Part shown: one piece after another, positions 62,349 to 64,000 of the stretch
Numbering within the stretch: the stretch's first letter is position 1
Layout of the letters: each line of letters opens with the position of its first letter
From: Polaromonas sp.
GTDB lineage: Bacteria > Pseudomonadota > Gammaproteobacteria > Burkholderiales > Burkholderiaceae_C
Assembly (NCBI GenBank): GCA_013297865.1
Contig: JAAFIP010000011.1
Span: 62,001 to 126,000 of the forward strand
Direction of reading: 5' to 3'
Length of the DNA stretch: 64,000 bases
Translations under genes and position numbers: made by a program
The notes under the pieces: model-generated
The model's input: the letters and a program-made list of their open reading frames with translations, nothing else
The model's database searches: none
What the model was told of the DNA's origin: nothing

Positions 62349-64000
62349 ATGAAACTCATCCGATTACTGGCCAGTATGGCGATGCTAGCGGTTTTGGTTG
62401 CTTGTAGTGGCGGTGGGGGTAGTCCTGGGGCTACGAATAATTCGACTACCACCACTACAGGTGGTAGTGGTACCAGTGGTACCACTACTACAGTTGTTAG
62501 TACGGAAACTGCGGCTGTAAGCGATTTGGTAATTACTTTAGACAAAACTCAGGTAAATAACAACGTTGCAACTGAAATTGAACTGACTGCTCAAGCAGTG
62601 AGCAGTGATCGTAATGCTATAAAGGGAGCATCTGGAACAGTTCAAGTTCAAGATATCTCTGGTGGTTCTGCTGCATCAGGCGGTCCGTTTGTGACTGATG
62701 CGGACGGTAAATTCAAAGCTAAAATTTCTACAGGCTCCTCTAAAGTCAATCGCGCAGTGACTGTAAAAGTTACAGTCAACGGGCTTGAGCGAAGCACAGT
62801 GTTTAACTTGGTTGGAACAACTTTGCAGACTACTTTGATTCCTGGTGCCCCAGCTCCGGGAGCTACTGCAACTATTGAAGTTACAGCACTTGATGCTTCT
62901 AACGCCGGTATTGCCAATGAGGTTGTTACGCTCAATGGTTTTCCTAGTGTTACGGGCGTAAGTAAAGCGACCAACAACCAAGGAAAAGCGACATTTATAT
63001 TTACAGCCCCTAGCGCCCCAGGTGTATACAGCTTGGAAACAACCGGTTTGGGTGTTACAAGTAACAAATCCTTTGAGATAGTATCGACTACTGGTGGAGG
63101 ACAGCCCCCAGCTGCAGTTGGGCCCATAGTGTCTAAATCACTCTCAGCCAATCCTACGGTAATTGGGGTTAATGTCGCTGGTAGCACAGCTAACAGGGCA
63201 CAGTTGCGTGCGCTGTTCTTAACCACGGGTAATGTGCCTGTGCAGAACGTACGTGTAAGGTTCGATATTATTCCAGGTGCCAGCGGAGCTGTTTTAGGCG
63301 GCGGTGAAACTATTTCTACGGGTACCAGCTTGGTATTGTCAGATAACAGCGGAGCAGCTTTCTCCGACTATATCTCTGGGACTCGCTCCAGTCCAAACAA
63401 TGGCGTTGCAGTTAGGGCTTGTTTTGATCTTGTTGATTTTCCCTCGACATCATGTCCAAACGCAGTCACCACTACGTTTACTGTGGCTGCCAAACCATTA
63501 TCTTTAACATTAGGTGATAACAACGAACTGCAAAAAGCCGATAACAATACGACATACATCAAGCAATTTGTTTTGATAGTTTCTGACTCTGCAGGTCAAC
63601 CAGTGCCTAATGCACAAGTATCTTTCTCTGTGGATATCTATAAGTACGGTAAAGGTGTGTTTGGAATAGGATACCCCGGCGACTCTGCGATAGTGATTAC
63701 ACTGGTGGATGGGACAACCCAAACGCTCTCTATCCGAACTAATCCACGAGATAATGGTGTAGATGATGTGTTACCGGGGCGAAATGTGTGGTGCATTAAC
63801 GAAGACGTTAACCGTAACGGAAACATTGATGGCACTGAAGACAGAAACAACAATGGAAGGCTAGAGCCAAGAGGCGCAGATATAGTAATTTCATCTGACA
63901 GTCCCGGCAATAGAACTGATTCGAATGGAGTGTTGCTAATTAAAGTACGCTATCCGCAAAACGTTGCTACATGGCTGGCTTATTCTGTGAAAGCTACTGC
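62349..64000 (+). CDS. Large Ig-like (Big-type) surface lipoprotein, truncated by the window end
   Basis: At least 550 residues; the frame is open to the last base. A lipobox (LVACSGGGG) ends the signal peptide near residue 19. A Thr/Gly/Ser-rich stretch (about 28-52) is followed by repeated beta-sandwich modules like bacterial Ig-like domains: LDKTQVNNNVATEIELTAQA, then VTDADGKFKAKIS and TNNQGKATFIFTAP. DVNRNGNIDG near 491 resembles a calcium-binding loop. Base composition is much richer in A/T than pilQ. It is likely an exposed adhesin or scaffold; location and role are inference. Confidence 0.8.
   Translation, partial: MKLIRLLASMAMLAVLVACSGGGGSPGATNNSTTTTTGGSGTSGTTTTVVSTETAAVSDLVITLDKTQVNNNVATEIELTAQAVSSDRNAIKGASGTVQVQDISGGSAASGGPFVTDADGKFKAKISTGSSKVNRAVTVKVTVNGLERSTVFNLVGTTLQTTLIPGAPAPGATATIEVTALDASNAGIANEVVTLNGFPSVTGVSKATNNQGKATFIFTAPSAPGVYSLETTGLGVTSNKSFEIVSTTGGGQPPAAVGPIVSKSLSANPTVIGVNVAGSTANRAQLRALFLTTGNVPVQNVRVRFDIIPGASGAVLGGGETISTGTSLVLSDNSGAAFSDYISGTRSSPNNGVAVRACFDLVDFPSTSCPNAVTTTFTVAAKPLSLTLGDNNELQKADNNTTYIKQFVLIVSDSAGQPVPNAQVSFSVDIYKYGKGVFGIGYPGDSAIVITLVDGTTQTLSIRTNPRDNGVDDVLPGRNVWCINEDVNRNGNIDGTEDRNNNGRLEPRGADIVISSDSPGNRTDSNGVLLIKVRYPQNVATWLAYSVKAT

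Noticed and set aside
1-64000. CRISPR arrays, tRNA, rRNA, transposase or phage genes
   Set aside because: No array of regularly spaced identical repeats, no cloverleaf or rRNA signature and no transposase or phage protein was recognised; the family A and B repeats are dispersed, not arrayed.

Overview
The window looks like chromosomal DNA of a betaproteobacterium of the order Burkholderiales, most likely family Comamonadaceae. The reasons are the cobW-dksA-hslV-hslU neighbourhood, the mrcA/pilMNOPQ divergent block, the lptM-lysA/cyaY arrangement, a DksA that has lost three of four zinc-finger cysteines, and high-GC coding sequence throughout. No rRNA, tRNA, CRISPR array, transposase or prophage gene was found.

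Layout. 0.3-11.6 kb is a storage-lipid locus: acyl-CoA-binding protein, wax ester synthase/diacylglycerol acyltransferase, phasin, patatin-like lipase and a two-domain alcohol-forming fatty acyl-CoA reductase, with a P450-DTW-MFS operon, an ABC ATPase and a TetR regulator between them. 11.8-21.8 kb holds a CobW-type metallochaperone, dksA, a STAS-domain protein and hslV/hslU; the last two are split by an oppositely oriented DUF1501/DUF1800 pair. 21.9-25.2 kb is icmF (fused isobutyryl-CoA mutase) with a 32-bp perfect palindrome at its promoter. 26.1-32.3 kb is a sulfur module: YeeE/YedE-type half transporters, a CsoR/CstR-like repressor with an 18-bp palindromic operator, a persulfide dioxygenase-rhodanese fusion and a molybdopterin oxidoreductase with its Fe-S subunit. 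34.0-38.3 kb is an A/T-richer quorum-sensing island: a CqsA-like autoinducer synthase, an unusual response regulator, a CqsS/LqsS-like kinase and a LuxR-type regulator, with a lux-box-like 20-mer upstream of the synthase. 38.3-49.6 kb is a peptide/amide utilisation region: two amidases, an oligopeptide-type ABC importer, an M81 (MlrC) peptidase and a tiny membrane zincin. 49.8-56.9 kb carries housekeeping genes (coaX, lysA, lptM, cyaY, mrcA). 57.2-62.3 kb is pilMNOPQ, followed by the start of a large A/T-rich Ig-like lipoprotein that runs off the window.

Two dispersed repeat families run through this. Family A (about 45-67 bp, core ATATCGCGGGAGCAGCTA) occurs twelve times; six copies lie inside genes without breaking the frame and a seventh forms the 3' end of a gene. 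Family B (75-103 bp) occurs as two inverted pairs around the ABC importer genes. Its outer arms differ between copies but remain complementary within each copy, and every imperfect arm pair is a G-U wobble in the same orientation, which argues for a conserved RNA fold.

The storage-lipid set suggests that fatty acyl-CoA is either reduced to fatty alcohol and esterified to wax or stored as triacylglycerol. The sulfur set suggests persulfide oxidation to sulfite, with possible further handling by the molybdoenzyme. The quorum-sensing set looks like an alpha-hydroxyketone circuit to which a LuxR-type input has been added.
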